NCBI GenBank assembly: GCA_031308135.1
Contig: JAHLJT010008756.1
Coordinates: 132,820,949 to 132,884,948 of the forward strand
Direction: 5' to 3'
Length of the DNA stretch: 64,000 nt
DNA from: Acheta domesticus
Taxonomy: Eukaryota; Arthropoda; Insecta; Orthoptera; Gryllidae
Part shown: positions 44,538 through 56,310 of the stretch, piece by piece
Layout: each line of letters opens with the position of its first letter
How positions within the stretch are numbered: position 1 is the stretch's first letter
Program-made: the position numbers and the translations under genes
Notes under the pieces: model-generated
Seen by the model: only the letters and a program-made list of their open reading frames with translations
Told to the model about the DNA's origin: nothing
Databases searched by the model: none

Positions 44538-45712
44538 GGAAATCTGATGCGGTATTGTTGACGTAATTACACGAATAAATAATGGAAGTTGGGAGACTGT
44601 GCCTGCACTAACACACACACCGAGACTGATCCTGAAGGCAAAGTAGTCGAAATCAGGCTCTCAAAATAAAAATATTCAGTTGACGGAGATGATCAATTAC
44701 TTCTTCGTGTTTTATTTATTACATTATTCTGCTAAAAGAGATAAAATGAAAACCTACTAAGTAAAATGTAAAAATATATTTTAAACTCTTTACTAAGTAA
44801 GACAGTAGTATGCTCAGTTTTGAAGTTGGAAGTTCCAGTTACTAGTTCGGCCTGGAAGTTTAAAGAACAGTAAGTGCGGATGTTCTATAGGTATGAGTGT
44901 GTTTTGAAGTTCATTACTTCTCATAAATTATAGCTTCTGTCTAAAATAGAATCAAAGATACCATAGTTGATTAAAGGCAAACATATTTTTGCAAAAGGGG
45001 GAAAATGACATCGAGAGATTATCATAAAATATCATCTCCAAGACTCTCTTTTTTGCATGTTCCCTAAATGATACGAGTGATACATTCTCTAAATATCTTG
45101 TTGGTAATATGTTATTATTTATTAAAATTTAACTGAATCCTCATATATTTTTTAAAAAAGAGTTTCAAAAAATCATATATTAATTAGCACTTTTCCCTCA
45201 AGTCATGTCGCTAAACGGGAAAGACTTACTGGCTTAAAAATACCCGCCGAGTTTTCAAACTAAATAATTTTTTTTTTCATTGTAAGTACAGTCTTCGCAC
45301 CAGAAATTCATATTTCTTCAGGGGTCTCATGCTCACAAGTTTCTCAAAATAGATGTTACGAACTTCTTAAAACATCTAGAGGCTTGAAAATGTTTGTTTT
45401 TTGCCAATGAACATGTGATGGAAAATATATGTAAGCTACACATATGGCAATGGCTCCTGCTTGTTAGTACTATATGTAGTACTAGCGTTCGACAGATCAC
45501 GATCAAATGTAGTCAGGGAGATTTCGCTGATTGAAGCAGCCTAAAACTGGTGCTCAGGAGTTGCTCACCAATCAGTGGCAAAAGTCACACGTGTACACTC
45601 CCCGCATGAAATTTCCAATCACATCGTCACTGGCAAAACGTAATCATTTTCGATCCCACTAAATATTTTCAAAATTTCTAACATTTATTTCGAGACAACC
45701 TATGTTTCATGG
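44538..45712. other. AT-rich DNA, no gene seen
   Basis: No exon or element recognised. (AC)n is short at 44612-44621. Confidence 0.5.
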
Positions 45713-46256
45713 TTTGATTGCTTGAATAGTGATTTCAAGCACGTCAACTGCCAAGGTCATTAGTTCCATTAGTGTAGCTTTTTTTGCCTCGGAAGATGGG
45801 GGTGATCTTCCCCTGCTGGATGGCGAGATTCGGCGCTGATCTGTGTCGCACGCGCGATTTTCCTCAACCAGGTCTCAGCAGAAGGGTACCCCCCCTAGCC
45901 AGGGCAAGTTCAGCTCCCCACTTTTCTCCCGACGTTTGTGGTAGGTAAGTGCATGTGAGTGTGAGTGTAAATGTATGCAAGTTACGGGTTAGGATAGGAC
46001 AAAGAATGCAAAGAAAGACAGTCCGCGGTCCGTTTTTTTGTTGGGGTACTGCTCTGGCACTTCCCTAGTGTTGTTAGGACAAACCACTGAATACTCCCGA
46101 TCAGAGCAGCCGGTCACTAGAATTCTCCTCCTGACAGCGACTGCATTCGACTCAGCGTGTAGCTATAGTCGAACATCCTCCCACGTCAGATTTCAAATCC
46201 TGGGACCTCCTGCCACTGCAGTGACATCCGTTGATGCCCTGAGCCACTTTCGCCGG
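45713..46256 (-). mobile_element. SINE-1, full length but diverged
   Basis: The minus-strand head contains an A-box-like GTGGCTCAGGGC (46238-46249) and a B-box-like region GGATTTGAAATC (46190-46201) that has lost the consensus. The body landmarks GAATTCTCCTCCTGACAGCG (46121), GGTACTGCTCTGGCAC (46045) and GGCGAGATTCGGCGCTGATC (45823) are all present. The tail at 45713-45735 is degenerate (GATTGCTTGAATAG). Divergence in both boxes suggests an old, silent copy. Confidence 0.88.
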
Positions 46257-46457
46257 TTTGATGGTTTGCGTAGCAACCACGAACATCGCGATGCGAGCTG
46301 AAAGTTCCCCCTCGCGCTGTGCGCCTGCGATTGCAGGTGGCCCCGCGCGCCCTTTGCTGCCCGTTGGGCCGTTATTCACCCGTAGGACGCGCTAGTGGTG
46401 GCAGCGCCGAATGTCCGTATGGCCGCCACGTCCCAGGTGGCGACGGATGCGCCCCGG
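46257..46457. other. CpG-rich host DNA on the left of the hAT insertion
   Basis: Single-copy GC-rich sequence. Bases 46450-46457 (CGCCCCGG) are the left target-site duplication. Joined to 47503 onward, this looks like one interrupted GC island (GATG then TGGCGATTGCAGG). Confidence 0.6.
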
Positions 46458-46776
46458 CAGGGTTGCCAGATTGGGGATTTTTTTTCCATTGTGGGGTAAG
46501 AATGGGGAACATAAATGGACGGGAAAATGTTTGTTTTTTGGGGGGGAGGTAGGGGGGGGCATTTTGGGGGGGGGGAATTATTTTCATGCGGCGTCGAGAT
46601 AGAAATATTATTCTATACGTGCCCCAGCAGGGTTGCCGGATTGGGGAATTTTGTCGCGTATTGGGGATTTTCTTCATTGTGGGGAAAAATGGGGAACATG
46701 AAGGGACGGGAAAATGTTTTTGTTTTGGGGGAACTATTTTCATGCAGCGTCGAGATAGAAATTTTTATTAATTATT
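46451..46776. repeat. 170-bp tandem duplication including the hAT left end
   Basis: GCCCCGGCAGGGTTGCC at 46451 recurs as GCCCCAGCAGGGTTGCC at 46621. Both copies continue through ATTGGGGA, TTGTGGGG and GGGACGGGAAAATG to CATGCRGCGTCGAGATAGAA. The first copy has expanded G-runs (46538-46577). The repeat includes seven bases of host target sequence to the left of the terminus. Confidence 0.92.
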
Positions 46777-46824
46777 AATAAATTTAAAATATAAATATTA
46801 ATTAATAATAATAATAATAATAAT

Positions 46825-46911
<87 letters not shown>

Positions 46912-47494
46912 GAATCAATAGATGTCACGCTCTCTGATTTTTATGTATCAAAAAGAGAAAATTAAACGACAGGTATAAAGAAATAAAACACGAAAAAAAC
47001 GAAGATAGTGTAGGCTTGGGAGCAGCTTGACTATTGGTTGACTTGAATTGATGAGGACAGCCAATGAAATTCCCGTCAGTGACAGTTTATGTCGCTCAAT
47101 GATTGCCAGTGACAGCTCATGCCGTTTTTTATATAATTTGAGAAGATTTTTAGAAAAGAACAGGATATTTATTTCTCTACTTAGGAATACATGGAATACT
47201 TCCGGTGGTAGCATTTTCTAAGCAATTACTCAACATAAAACAAACATCAAACAAATACAACAAATACACAAAATGAACATCAAACAACATTAAAGTATTT
47301 ACATGTTGGTAAATACAATTTTACAAAATTAATGTATTAGCCTTATCATGCTAACACCGACCTTAATATAAAATAACGTTTCGTTTCGTAAATTTTCGAT
47401 TTAAAGTTGGGGAATTTTGTTTCATGTGGTGGTGGTCAGTGGAAATTCCATACTAGTGGTGGAGAAAGAGCTCGCTATACATCTGGCAACACTG
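46458..47494. mobile_element. Non-autonomous hAT-superfamily element, 1,037 bp, with 8-bp TSD
   Basis: The left terminus is CAGGGTTGCCAGATTGGGGA. The right terminus, read on the other strand, is CAGTGTTGCCAGATGTATAG. They match at 13 of the first 14 bases. Both ends are flanked by exactly CGCCCCGG (46450-46457 and 47495-47502). An 8-bp duplication plus CAG-type termini is the hallmark of hAT transposition. Inside are subterminal TTGGGGAATTTT words near both ends (46643, 47407), a 170-bp tandem duplication of the left end, a long (AAT)n tract and AT-rich filler. I see no transposase, so it would need a related autonomous element. Confidence 0.9.
46801..46911. repeat. (AAT)n microsatellite inside the hAT element
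   Basis: About 35 units with one ATTAAT interruption. It reads as polyleucine on the minus strand, an artefact. Confidence 0.97.
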
Positions 47495-47596
47495 CGCCCC
47501 GGTGGCGATTGCAGGCGAGGCGCCCACGCCGCTCCCACTCCCTCTAACGCCCGCGGCACGAAGCTCGCAAACAGTCGAAGAGAGCTCCGCCACTTC
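47495..47596. other. Right-hand target-site duplication and host GC-rich DNA
   Basis: CGCCCCGG at 47495-47502 is identical to 46450-46457. The CpG-rich host sequence then continues to the SINE-1 fragment. Confidence 0.7.
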
Positions 47597-47805
47597 ATTG
47601 TTATTTTGTTTCCAGGCGCTTCAATTGCTGTTATCATTAGTCCCAACACCGCCTGGAACCTGTATTCCAGGTGGTATTGCTTAGTCCTGTAAGTGTAGTG
47701 CACGATATTTCTCGCATGGTGGTGGTGGTGGTGGTGTTTCTCACGCTAGAACTTGAGATTTTGTACCGACCTATGGGAGTTTCTGCATCTTTGGAATTTT
47801 CGCCA
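47597..47805 (-). mobile_element. SINE-1 3'-end fragment
   Basis: It begins with the tail-proximal sequence (TTGTTATTTTGTTTCCAGGCGC), like the copy at 18072, and ends near 47805 at the region equivalent to CGACTAGCGGGGTTTTCC. A ~45-bp insertion with a hairpin (CCTGGAA ... TTCCAGG, 47654-47673) separates CATTAGTCCC from TAGTCCTGTAAGTG. A (GGT)7 tract lies at about 47716-47737. The head and most of the body are missing. Confidence 0.75.
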
Positions 47806-48595
47806 AGGGGGCTCCGACCCCCAGAGAAGTTCAAATCTCCGAACTGGTTTTCCATCATGTCCCGTTGTGTAGTCCAATAGTTTCTACTACTCGTAAGAAA
47901 AGTACTCTGTGGAGCTGGACATAATGCAAATTAATGCACTCGTATGAACTATATGACACTCACTAGATTCTCGTTCGTGTCATAACATATTGCACACTCG
48001 TATACTATTACTCAGCAATATATAATTGTTTCATAATGCACTACTTTGCGACGAAATAAGCGTTCGTGCACGACAAGATGATCAATTGAATACTATCGTG
48101 CCAGTCCTAAGATACAAATTCAAATGAATATGGTGCAAAATAAAGATTAGCATATAAGCAGATCAAAACTTGGATATCAAACAAAACAAACTATTTATTT
48201 AACGCATTATTTTAACGTGTGGTAAAGATTAAATTCAAAATTTTCAGAATTGGAAATACGAAAGTTAATTTTTATACAACTGTCACTTGTCAACTTTTTA
48301 TGCACTCAATTTCAATTTCATTTTGATTCAATACTTAAAATTAACATTTTCGCTTTGTTTAATTGATAAAATGCATTAAATTTCTTTCCATAATTGATTC
48401 GGTGCTGAATTTATTAAATTTACTATTAATCTTTGATATGAAGATGACTCAAAGACTTAGCACATTTTTCTCCCATTTTTTTAATACTACGCATTCACGT
48501 TGTCAAGAACCATTCCAAAATTTCGTAAAATGTGATTTTAATTCATATCTAGCAACTCCCACAATATATCCCCAACAGGTTGTTCCCTTATTTGA
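47806..48595. other. AT-rich DNA, no gene seen
   Basis: Featureless; short frames only. Confidence 0.5.
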
Positions 48596-48900
48596 GTTTC
48601 CCGGTTTCGGAGCATTTCAGCGCCGTGCCGGAGCGTCAGCCGCGGGTTTCGGCCCCTGTCCGTCCCTTCCCCCACCTCCGTCCCCGTCCCCGAGGACCCT
48701 TTCGCTCGCTCGCTCGCCCGCGCCGCGCCGCTCCGCGCCCGGCGAATCACCGTATGTAATCTGCATGTTGATTCGTGCAACAGCGCTCGCCGAAATAGTT
48801 AACATGTCCAATTATATGGCGCTGAATGCCCGCTGAACGGCGCTCGCCGTTTAATAAATACAATCGCGCGAGCGCGAGCTTTTTTTTGCGGACGTGGCGT
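48596..48900. other. CpG-rich single-copy island
   Basis: CpG-dense sequence including TTTCGCTCGCTCGCTCGCCC (about 48699) and GGCGCTCGCCGTTTAATAAA (48840). A plus-strand frame (48363-48836) enters it from AT-rich DNA without domain content. Possible regulatory DNA. Confidence 0.3.
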
Positions 48901-48929
48901 GCGTGTCCCCCGCCGTGGGAGGAGCAACG

Positions 48930-49620
48930 GTGTGAGGGGGAGGGATGACGGGGAGGGGGAAGGTGAAAAGGGGAGGGGGAAGGGAAGGGGGAGCAGGGAG
49001 GGGGAGCGCAAAGAGGAAGATGGGTGGGGTGAGGGAAGGGGAGAAGGTAGTGGGAGGGGAGGGGAATGGGGAGGGACGGGGAGAGGAAACGAGGAGGGGA
49101 GCGAAGAGGGAAGCGGGGATGGGAGCGGGGAGGGGAGCGGGGAGGGGGCGAGGGGGGAGCGGGGGAGGAAAGCAGGAGGGGAAGTGAGGATATGGGAAAA
49201 GGGGAGAGAAGAGGGGAAGGAGGGAGGGGCGGGGAAGGAAAACAGGAGGGTCAGCGGCATGGGTAGCGGGAGGGGCTGCGAGGAGGGTGTGGGGAGAGGG
49301 GCGATGAGGGTGCGGGGAGTGGCGGGGAGGGTGCGGGGAGGGTGCGAGGAGGGTGCGGAGAGGAGCAGAGAGGTAGGTGGGGAGGGAAAGCGGGAGGTGA
49401 GCGGGAGGGGAAGCGAGGAGGGGTGGTGGAGACGGGAGGGAAAAGGGGGAGCGGGGAGGGGAAACGGGGATGGGGATCGGAGATGTGGGCCGGGGAGGGG
49501 GTGGGAGGGGGAGATGGGAGGGGAAGGGACTGTGAAGGGGAGGGGAAATGTGGAGGACGAGGGGAATGGGAGGGGAGGCGGTAGGAAAGGAGGGGGAGGG
49601 AGTGCGAACAATCGAGGATG
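48930..49620. repeat. Polypurine tract (GGGGAGGGGA words), about 690 bp
   Basis: Almost only G and A on the plus strand, with recurring GGGAGGGGAAG, GAGGGGAGCG and GTGCGGGGAG words. Long frames result on both strands (Gly/Arg/Glu on plus; Pro/Ser/Leu on minus, up to 339 codons). None has a domain or splice context, so none is called a gene. Both triplex and G-quadruplex structures are possible. Confidence 0.9.
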
Positions 49621-49900
49621 AGCGATGGCCGTCAGAGCGCGTGCAGAGCGTTTGCTCCGGTTGACAACCGCCCGCGCGCTGTTGCCAGCTTCGAGAGATT
49701 TCAATGTTGCTAATGATCGCCTGAAAAGGTCGAACGGCCCTTGCAAAGCCCCGCCCCCTCCCCCCCACTCGCCATGCCCACCCCCGCTCGGCCGAATGGG
49801 ATTGGAGTGGCGGCTCATGTCAATGCCGCCCCCGCCCTCGCGCCGCGAATCTGCATTAGCGGAAGTTCAAATGGCAAAAGGAATTGTGTTCATTAAATAA
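49621..49900. other. GC-rich single-copy DNA right of the polypurine tract
   Basis: CpG-containing, ending with GCATTAGCGGAAGTTCAAAT. No recognised gene. Confidence 0.35.
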
Positions 49901-50995
49901 TGTTTATGGAAGTACTTCCTGCGGCGGGTTTGCCGAATGTTTGTTGAATGCGATGTGATTAAAATGACCTCTTCCAGACATCACATTTGCTACATTGAAA
50001 TCGTTTAATACATTCCCATTAGAAGCACAAATGAATGGGAGAGTGTTCCTTTATTGACTATAGCAATTAATGATGGTAATGTAAAGGAGTTGTTACTATA
50101 CATTTGTTTTTAAATTTTCACACATCCTGATTTTGTCCTTAAAATTTTGTTTTAGTTGTATACCAGAGCTGCATTAGTATATCGACTTCATTATACTAAT
50201 TGGTGAAGTGCAGGTGAAACCTTTAAAATCGTCCCAAAAATACGTTCAATACGTCGTACATTCTGAAAAGACCTAAAAATCTCGAACACTGCTAAAAAAA
50301 ATCAAAATACAACATGTAAAAATTATAATGTGGACGTGTAGAGCTAATGAATTTTAAAAAAGTTATTCTTACACCAATGTAATAATATTTATTAGCACCC
50401 GGATTCTAATTTTTATCATAAGAAAAATAATAGAAAATAATTGAATTGAAACAATTTTTAATTTTCCTGAATTTAAAGGAAAGAGCATACTCTAATCTTG
50501 CAAACTCTTTAATGAAAATAAAAATAAATACAAACAACTCCGAGTAAGATTAATGTAATCATATAGCCAGTGAACGATGAAGCCAAGAAGAGAATGATTT
50601 GCCACATGAAGCTTGTTCTTAATATTAATTGTTACCTCAATTATATTAGAGTAAGTTGTGTGATGTTTTGATAAATCGTTATGTATTCTTAATACAAATG
50701 GAATACATACAACTTACAAAAAGACAGGGAGAATAAGAAAGCAATCCTTAAAGTTTTTTGCCCAGTTTCCTTTTATCTTGGCATTAACTTCCACAATGAT
50801 TCCTCTGTTTGCCTGTACGTAATAAAATATAGTCTCACCCCTTTTCGAAGCTATTACAAACATACAGGTGTTGCAACTTTTGACGAAATAAACAAAGAAA
50901 TGTCATTATAAAAGCTTTTAGTAGAAATTTGAATGGCCATAATACGGTTATTTTGCATTTCAATTTAAATAAAATGACGTATTTGAGATTTGGAG
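49901..50995. other. AT-rich DNA, no gene seen
   Basis: Featureless. Confidence 0.5.
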
Positions 50996-51444
50996 CAGAA
51001 AATTGTTGAAGGTTCCAGAAATTTCAGAATTACAAAACGCTTCCTCGGAGATGATTCGTTGCGAAATAACGTATTCGCTGTCACACTTTGCAAGCGGACA
51101 TATGCACGTGAGAGGCTCTACGCGAACAATTGACGGGCGCTGCGTTTCATTCGACCTTCAGGGGATGTTTCCAGAATTTATATCATGTTCCGGCGCGTAA
51201 TCTTTAACCCTTTACATTGAGGGCGTCCCCGCTAAACGGTTATATAATCGTTTTTACTGCTGGGAGCATGAATATGCAGATTGCGGCGCTTGTCGAGACA
51301 AATTGCTCCAGTCAATTTGGATCGGGAGGGGGCCCCCGCGCGCGTAGATAAGCGAAGGTGGTGGCCGGGGGGTGCAGAAGCGGGGTGCTAAATTTCCTCG
51401 TGTAAAGACGTCTCCCCCCAAACCGCTGCTTCTCAATGGTTGTA
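50996..51444. other. Single-copy GC-richer island
   Basis: Balanced, CpG-containing sequence (51010-51310) with no repeat. A G/C-rich stretch follows at 51318-51420. A 65-codon plus frame lacks any domain. Candidate conserved non-coding DNA on composition alone. Confidence 0.3.
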
Positions 51445-51996
51445 CAGGGAGAGATGGCTCAGTGCATCAACTGATGTCACTGCAGTCCCTCTGACCGGGA
51501 GGTCCTCTCCCGACGGCGGCAGGATTTTCGACACTAGCTTGTCAGCTAGGTCGAATACAGTCGCTGTCTGGAGGAGAATTCTAGCGACCGGCTGCTCTGA
51601 TCGGTAGTTTTCCGTGGTTTCTCTGATCAACACCAGGCGAATCCCGGAGCAGTACCCGGACAAACGGGTCACGGACCGCGCGCCATCTTTCCTTCCTCTT
51701 CTTTGTCCTATCCTCTCCTCTTACACACACACTAACATGCACTCCACTACCACACATGCCGGGAGTCCGGTCGGTAGCTTACAGCTTGTCCCGGCTGGGG
51801 CGGTGCCCCGCTGGTGTGAGATAACTGGTTGAAGGGAAAACCTCGCTAGTCGACGGTAGGTCGGCGCCAGATCTCGCCATCCAGCGGGGAAAAGATCATC
51901 ACCACCACCTCCCGTGAAAAACACGCACTATATTTATGGGACTAATGACCTAAGTAGTTGAAGCGCCCGGAAACACGAATCAATCAATCAATCAAC
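51445..51996 (+). mobile_element. SINE-1, full length, (ATCA)n tail
   Basis: The head GGGAGAGATGGCTCAGTGC (51447) includes an A-box TGGCTCAGTGC. The B-box region at about 51499-51512 has a ~9-bp deletion compared with the copies at 33.9 and 42.5 kb. The body carries CTGTCTGGAGGAGAATTCTA (51568) and GATCGGTAGTTTTCCGTGG (51599). The 3' end is AAGCGCCCGGAAACACGAAT, then (CAAT)4. The deletion in the B box suggests it can no longer be transcribed efficiently. Confidence 0.92.
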
Positions 51997-54640
51997 GGTT
52001 GCGATCTGATGATCATGGTCCTCGTCATATCAGTGCTAAAGGAATAGGAAAGAAAAACTCGAATCGCATAGGCAAGTTGCAAGATGTATATAACGTCACT
52101 GCGTACTTTTGAAGTACGTGATAAATTAATTAAACCTGAGACAAAAGTGTGGAGGACAAAAGTGTCACAGAATAACTAGTGGAATTATACTATAATTATC
52201 AAATCATTTGGACATAAATAGACAAATCTCTGTTGAAAGTTTTGTTATAAGTGAAATCCAGACTTTTAGCATTTCGACTGCATGTGAATATAGTTTCAAT
52301 TTCTCCTGACTTTTTCGAAAAAGATGGTGAAACTACATGGAATGCACGACACTGAATGGATGGCGAGACATTCAATGTAAAATGTACTTGATCTGATTAT
52401 TTTGATTCCAACTAGGAAATGTGTGATTTATGAGATTAATTTCATTAAAAATTAATCAAAAATGCTTGTGTCTTCTTCTCGCCATCAGTCTGAAAGGCAC
52501 TAACACTATATACCTATATTAAACAGCATAATTCGAACTTAGATGTTGTTGCAAATGCAATAATTCAGATAAAAGTAACTGTACTGTTTATTAAATAATG
52601 GGCGATGAGTTTGTAAAATAAATTCACATTTTGTTATAATACCTTAGATTACACAGGAGTAAAGTTACATTTCTACTTATACTTTTTATTGCAACCATGA
52701 CATTAATCATCAGAGTGTACTATAGCTGTTGGATTGAAGATATATAGCTCTAGAATTTGAAATAGTACTCTAGAGAACAGGAATTAGGATTTGACATTGA
52801 ATTGTTGTGGTCAAAATGCAACTGAAAGTTTACATTAATTATGACTGTTTTGCTGCCTTCCTTCAAAACGATTAGTACTAATGAGTAGATTTTTTAAATT
52901 TTGAGAAAAAATATATGCATATATTGATGTTGCACTTAATCTAGGTTCTATAAAGTTTTAAAATCTTATCTTGAAGTTTGAATTTCATAAATAATTTTTT
53001 TATAATATTAACCTCTACTTGGCGAATGTCAACCCCTGAGACATATTGAGCAGAATTATACACTTTTTAGAAAAATAATATATTAAATATTCAAACAACA
53101 GAGTATTTCCTTAGGTAAATAAATAATTAGTAGGCGTTATAAGATTGTTTATTTCTCAAAATTAATTCAGATATGAATGACAATGATGCACAGAAATACA
53201 AAATGACGGTCTGTCCTTTAATGTCATCATAAATATATATATGTTGTCAATTTGAATGATTTTGTTTCATAATTGTAAACAAATTTAAAATGTATCAACA
53301 ATGAGACGTTTTAATTTAAATCATGGCTTAAACGAAATGCGTTTCTTAAAAGCAAAATCAGTACATTTGCGTAGACGAACCATAACGCGTTGTTTCTGCG
53401 TTGCACACACTGTGTTATATCGTCTCTCCACTACGTTCCCACCACACGATAACTACACATCACAGATTCGGTTCAGTTTACTTGCAACAATGTTCTAGCA
53501 ATAGCGTTTCTGTTTGCGATACCACATTAGTGCAAGCTCTGCAAATTTATACGAGGTTCTGTTTCGGTAGACGCGTAAATATTGGTGCAAATCATTGAGC
53601 ATTTCCTGCGAAAATCCCGTTGTAAATTATGCTAACATTTACTGGTGAACGCGCGAAGATTTTGTGCTCAAATCTTTTGATTCGCACATTACATGCGATC
53701 GAAAATTTCCGCACACACCGCGTAAACCTAATGACCCGGAATTAATTCCACGGAAAGGGCAGTGGATAGACAGAAGTGCAAACGGGGTAACTAGGAAGAC
53801 ATATATTTAGTGTGACGGAAAATTTGTGAACATTAATGCAAAACGGATTTTACTCACAAATAAACGTCGACTACTTCCAATATACACTGAGCAGGTTGAG
53901 GTAATATACTATAAATGCAATATCCACAATTAATAATAAAATAGTTCTAACAAATAGTAAATGCCACAAAATGAGAATAAATAATCAATTTTTGACGTGT
54001 TTATTCATACATTGAATAATAAATTAAGCGGATTACTGAGCACATATATCAATACATTTAATTGTTATTTACAAAAAACACTAATAATATAAAGGTGTGT
54101 ATCAGGGACGCTGTAGACACGACTAGCACAAGATAGATTGAAGAAAAAAAGAGCAACAATTTGTGAATAATAAAGTGAGTAATAAAAGAGAAGTGAAATC
54201 CAAGTGAAATAGAACTGAATACATGCAAATAAACTAAATTAAATTTCAGAAGACTAAACAAATAACGTAGGCTTGTATAGTTTTAATGATTTTAAAAATT
54301 ATTGATTAATAATTAATCCGTTTTGAAGAAAAAATATTAGTGTTAACTCGTAGCTAATGCAAGTACAAAAATTTTGATTAAGTTTAACAGACACTACCAA
54401 CTCATAACATTAGAAGTGGCTGCTCTGTTGGTTACTCAGAAGTTATCCGTGACTTTCAAGAGGCCTTTGCCCGAAAGGAATTTTACTGGCTTAATATCAT
54501 ATAATATGAAGATAAACATGTTATAAAATATGTCTATAAAATATTTTAATAAATTAAGACATTGAACTTCACGCTTGGAAGTTAGTCCAATGTAACTTAT
54601 TTTCCTTAACATTGCAGCGTGAACACTATGAAAATTGTAT
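51997..54640. other. AT-rich DNA, no gene seen
   Basis: No repeat array or exon identified over about 2.6 kb. A slightly GC-richer patch at 53290-53780 is single-copy and open in short frames only. Confidence 0.5.
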
Positions 54641-55860
54641 GACGAGAGAGCCTAAGCTCTCTTTATCCTTTCTTCCTTCCTCCCTCCCTCCCTTTCCCCT
54701 CCCCGGTGTTTCAAATGCTATCCTTGCGCCCCCCGTTTCGCGGTTTCCTCCTGAGAAAGGAATTTTTATTTCACTGCAAGAAAAGATTGATAGTTGAAAT
54801 TCATTAGTACAATATTTTTAGAGACATCTTTTTATTTCAAAACCATCAAATGATGTTCTCCATTTTTAACCTACCTAAGATTTTAAATCAGCGAATTAAT
54901 GTATTTATGTGCAAAAGTCCAAACACAAGCACGATGGTCGGCTGCCGTTGGCAGCATTTCCCGGAACGCAAATGACTGTGCCCTGCCCCAGTGCAGCTGG
55001 CCGTCTTCTCCTCTGCTCCGCCAGGCCGCAGCACCGGCCGAAGGAACCGCTGCCCCCCCCCGTGATAGAAACTCCCTTTCCTTTCAATGCCCTATCCCTT
55101 TTCCCCGTCCCGCCCTTTCATGTACCCCACCCATCCAATTTACTCCCCAGCCGTCACATTCCTTGCCGACCTCTCTCGTCACATCCTCGTCTTCCTCTGA
55201 CCCTTCCTCGCGCTTTCATCTTCCCTTCTTTTCCTTCTCTCCGATTCCCTAACCCTTTTCTGTCCATCTCATTTGTTTCAACCTTTTCTGGTTTTTTTTT
55301 CATCCCTTTTGGTATTTCGTATCCTCTTCTCGTTCTTCTCCACTTCTCATTTACCTACTCTCTTCGAACTTTTTCTCTATTCCCCGTTCTTCTATTCTCT
55401 TAGCCATTTTCCTCCTGTTCGGACCCTCCTTCGCTCCGAAATCATCTTCTCCTCCACTCGTCACCCTTTCATTCGAATCTACTCCCTTTTGCGTTTCGTT
55501 CATCCGTTCTAGTGTTTCATATCTTCTTGTTTTTCTCTACTCGTCTTTATCCTGCTCTCTTCTCTCCTTTTTTGTCATTCTTCTATTCTCATCGCTCTTT
55601 TATTCCTTTTCGGACACTCCTTCGCTCCGCAACCTTCCCCTTTTCCACTCGTTGTCCTTCCATTCGAATCCGCTCCCTTCCTCTACCCGTCCTGCCGGCC
55701 CATTCAGTCCCGGCCGTGACGTCGGCGGCGGCGCCAGCACCGCAGCCTCCTCCTCCGAAGGCGGCCCGGCCCCGCCATTCCCGCCAGCACGCTGCCTAAT
55801 TAGAGCGCGGATCAAACGCTGCTAGGGAAGTTTTCCGCGCGAGAAACCGCGAAATTAACG
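54641..55860. other. Pyrimidine-rich region without gene
   Basis: A short CCTTCCTCCCTCC run at 54668-54690 precedes a long C/T-rich region (55080-55690). There TTCGCTCCG..., ATTCGAATC and TTTTCGGAC words recur at about 55430-55470 and 55616-55670, pointing to an old ~190-bp tandem duplication. Frames are Ser/Phe/Pro/Leu-rich artefacts. 55690-55860 is CpG-rich with CCTAATTAGAGCGCGG at 55795. Confidence 0.5.
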
Positions 55861-55899
55861 CGCGCGCACAGAAACAAGGCGGCCGTGAGCCTTGAGACC

Positions 55900-56310
55900 C
55901 GCCCCAACCCCCGCCGCCGCCATCACCACTCGCCCCCGCCCCCGCCCCCACCCCCGCCCCCGCCCCCACCCCCGCCCCCCGCCCCCACCCCCGCCCTCCG
56001 TCCACCAGCCCCCGCCTCCGGACCCCGCCCCCGGACCCCACCCTCCGCCTCCGCCCAGCCCCCGGCCCCCAGCCCCGCACCCGCACCCGGCCTCTGCACC
56101 CGGCCCCGCCCCCCCCCACCCCCCCACCCCGCGCCCCCGCCTACACCCCGGCCCCAAGCCCCCGCCCCCGGCCCCCGCCCCGACCTCCGCTCCGGCCCCG
56201 TCCCCGTCCCCCGCCCCCGCCACCACCCCCGACACCCCGCCCCCGCCCCCGCCCTCGCCACCGCCCCTGTGCCCGCGACCGATCGCCGCTGCCCCCTCCC
56301 CGCTCCGCTC
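55900..56310. repeat. C-rich simple repeat (CCCCCGCCCCCACC words)
   Basis: About 400 bp of CCCCCGCC, CCCCCACC and GGCCCC words without a fixed period. The minus strand has dense G-runs (G-quadruplex potential). All long frames over it (Pro/Ala/Ser/His on plus; Gly/Arg/Ala on minus) are artefacts. A single-copy CpG-rich strip with GCGCTGTAATTAGATCGCC follows (56310-56425). Confidence 0.88.

Noticed and set aside
48799..49818. 339- and 305-codon minus-strand frames and a 240-codon plus frame
   Set aside because: They arise from the polypurine tract. Low-complexity Pro/Ser/Leu or Gly/Arg/Glu content, no splice or domain evidence.
9240..50810. Shared word TGGCATTAACTTCCA at 9240 and 50780
   Set aside because: A single ~15-bp match between two places in 64 kb is about what chance predicts, and the flanks do not align.
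51433..51672. Frame reading GIRLVLIRETTENYRSEQ, recurring at 42302, 46038 and 33611
   Set aside because: The recurrence is real but follows the SINE-1 body on its antisense strand. Stops and frameshifts differ between copies, so it is not a protein family but a shared repeat that may be mis-annotated as one.
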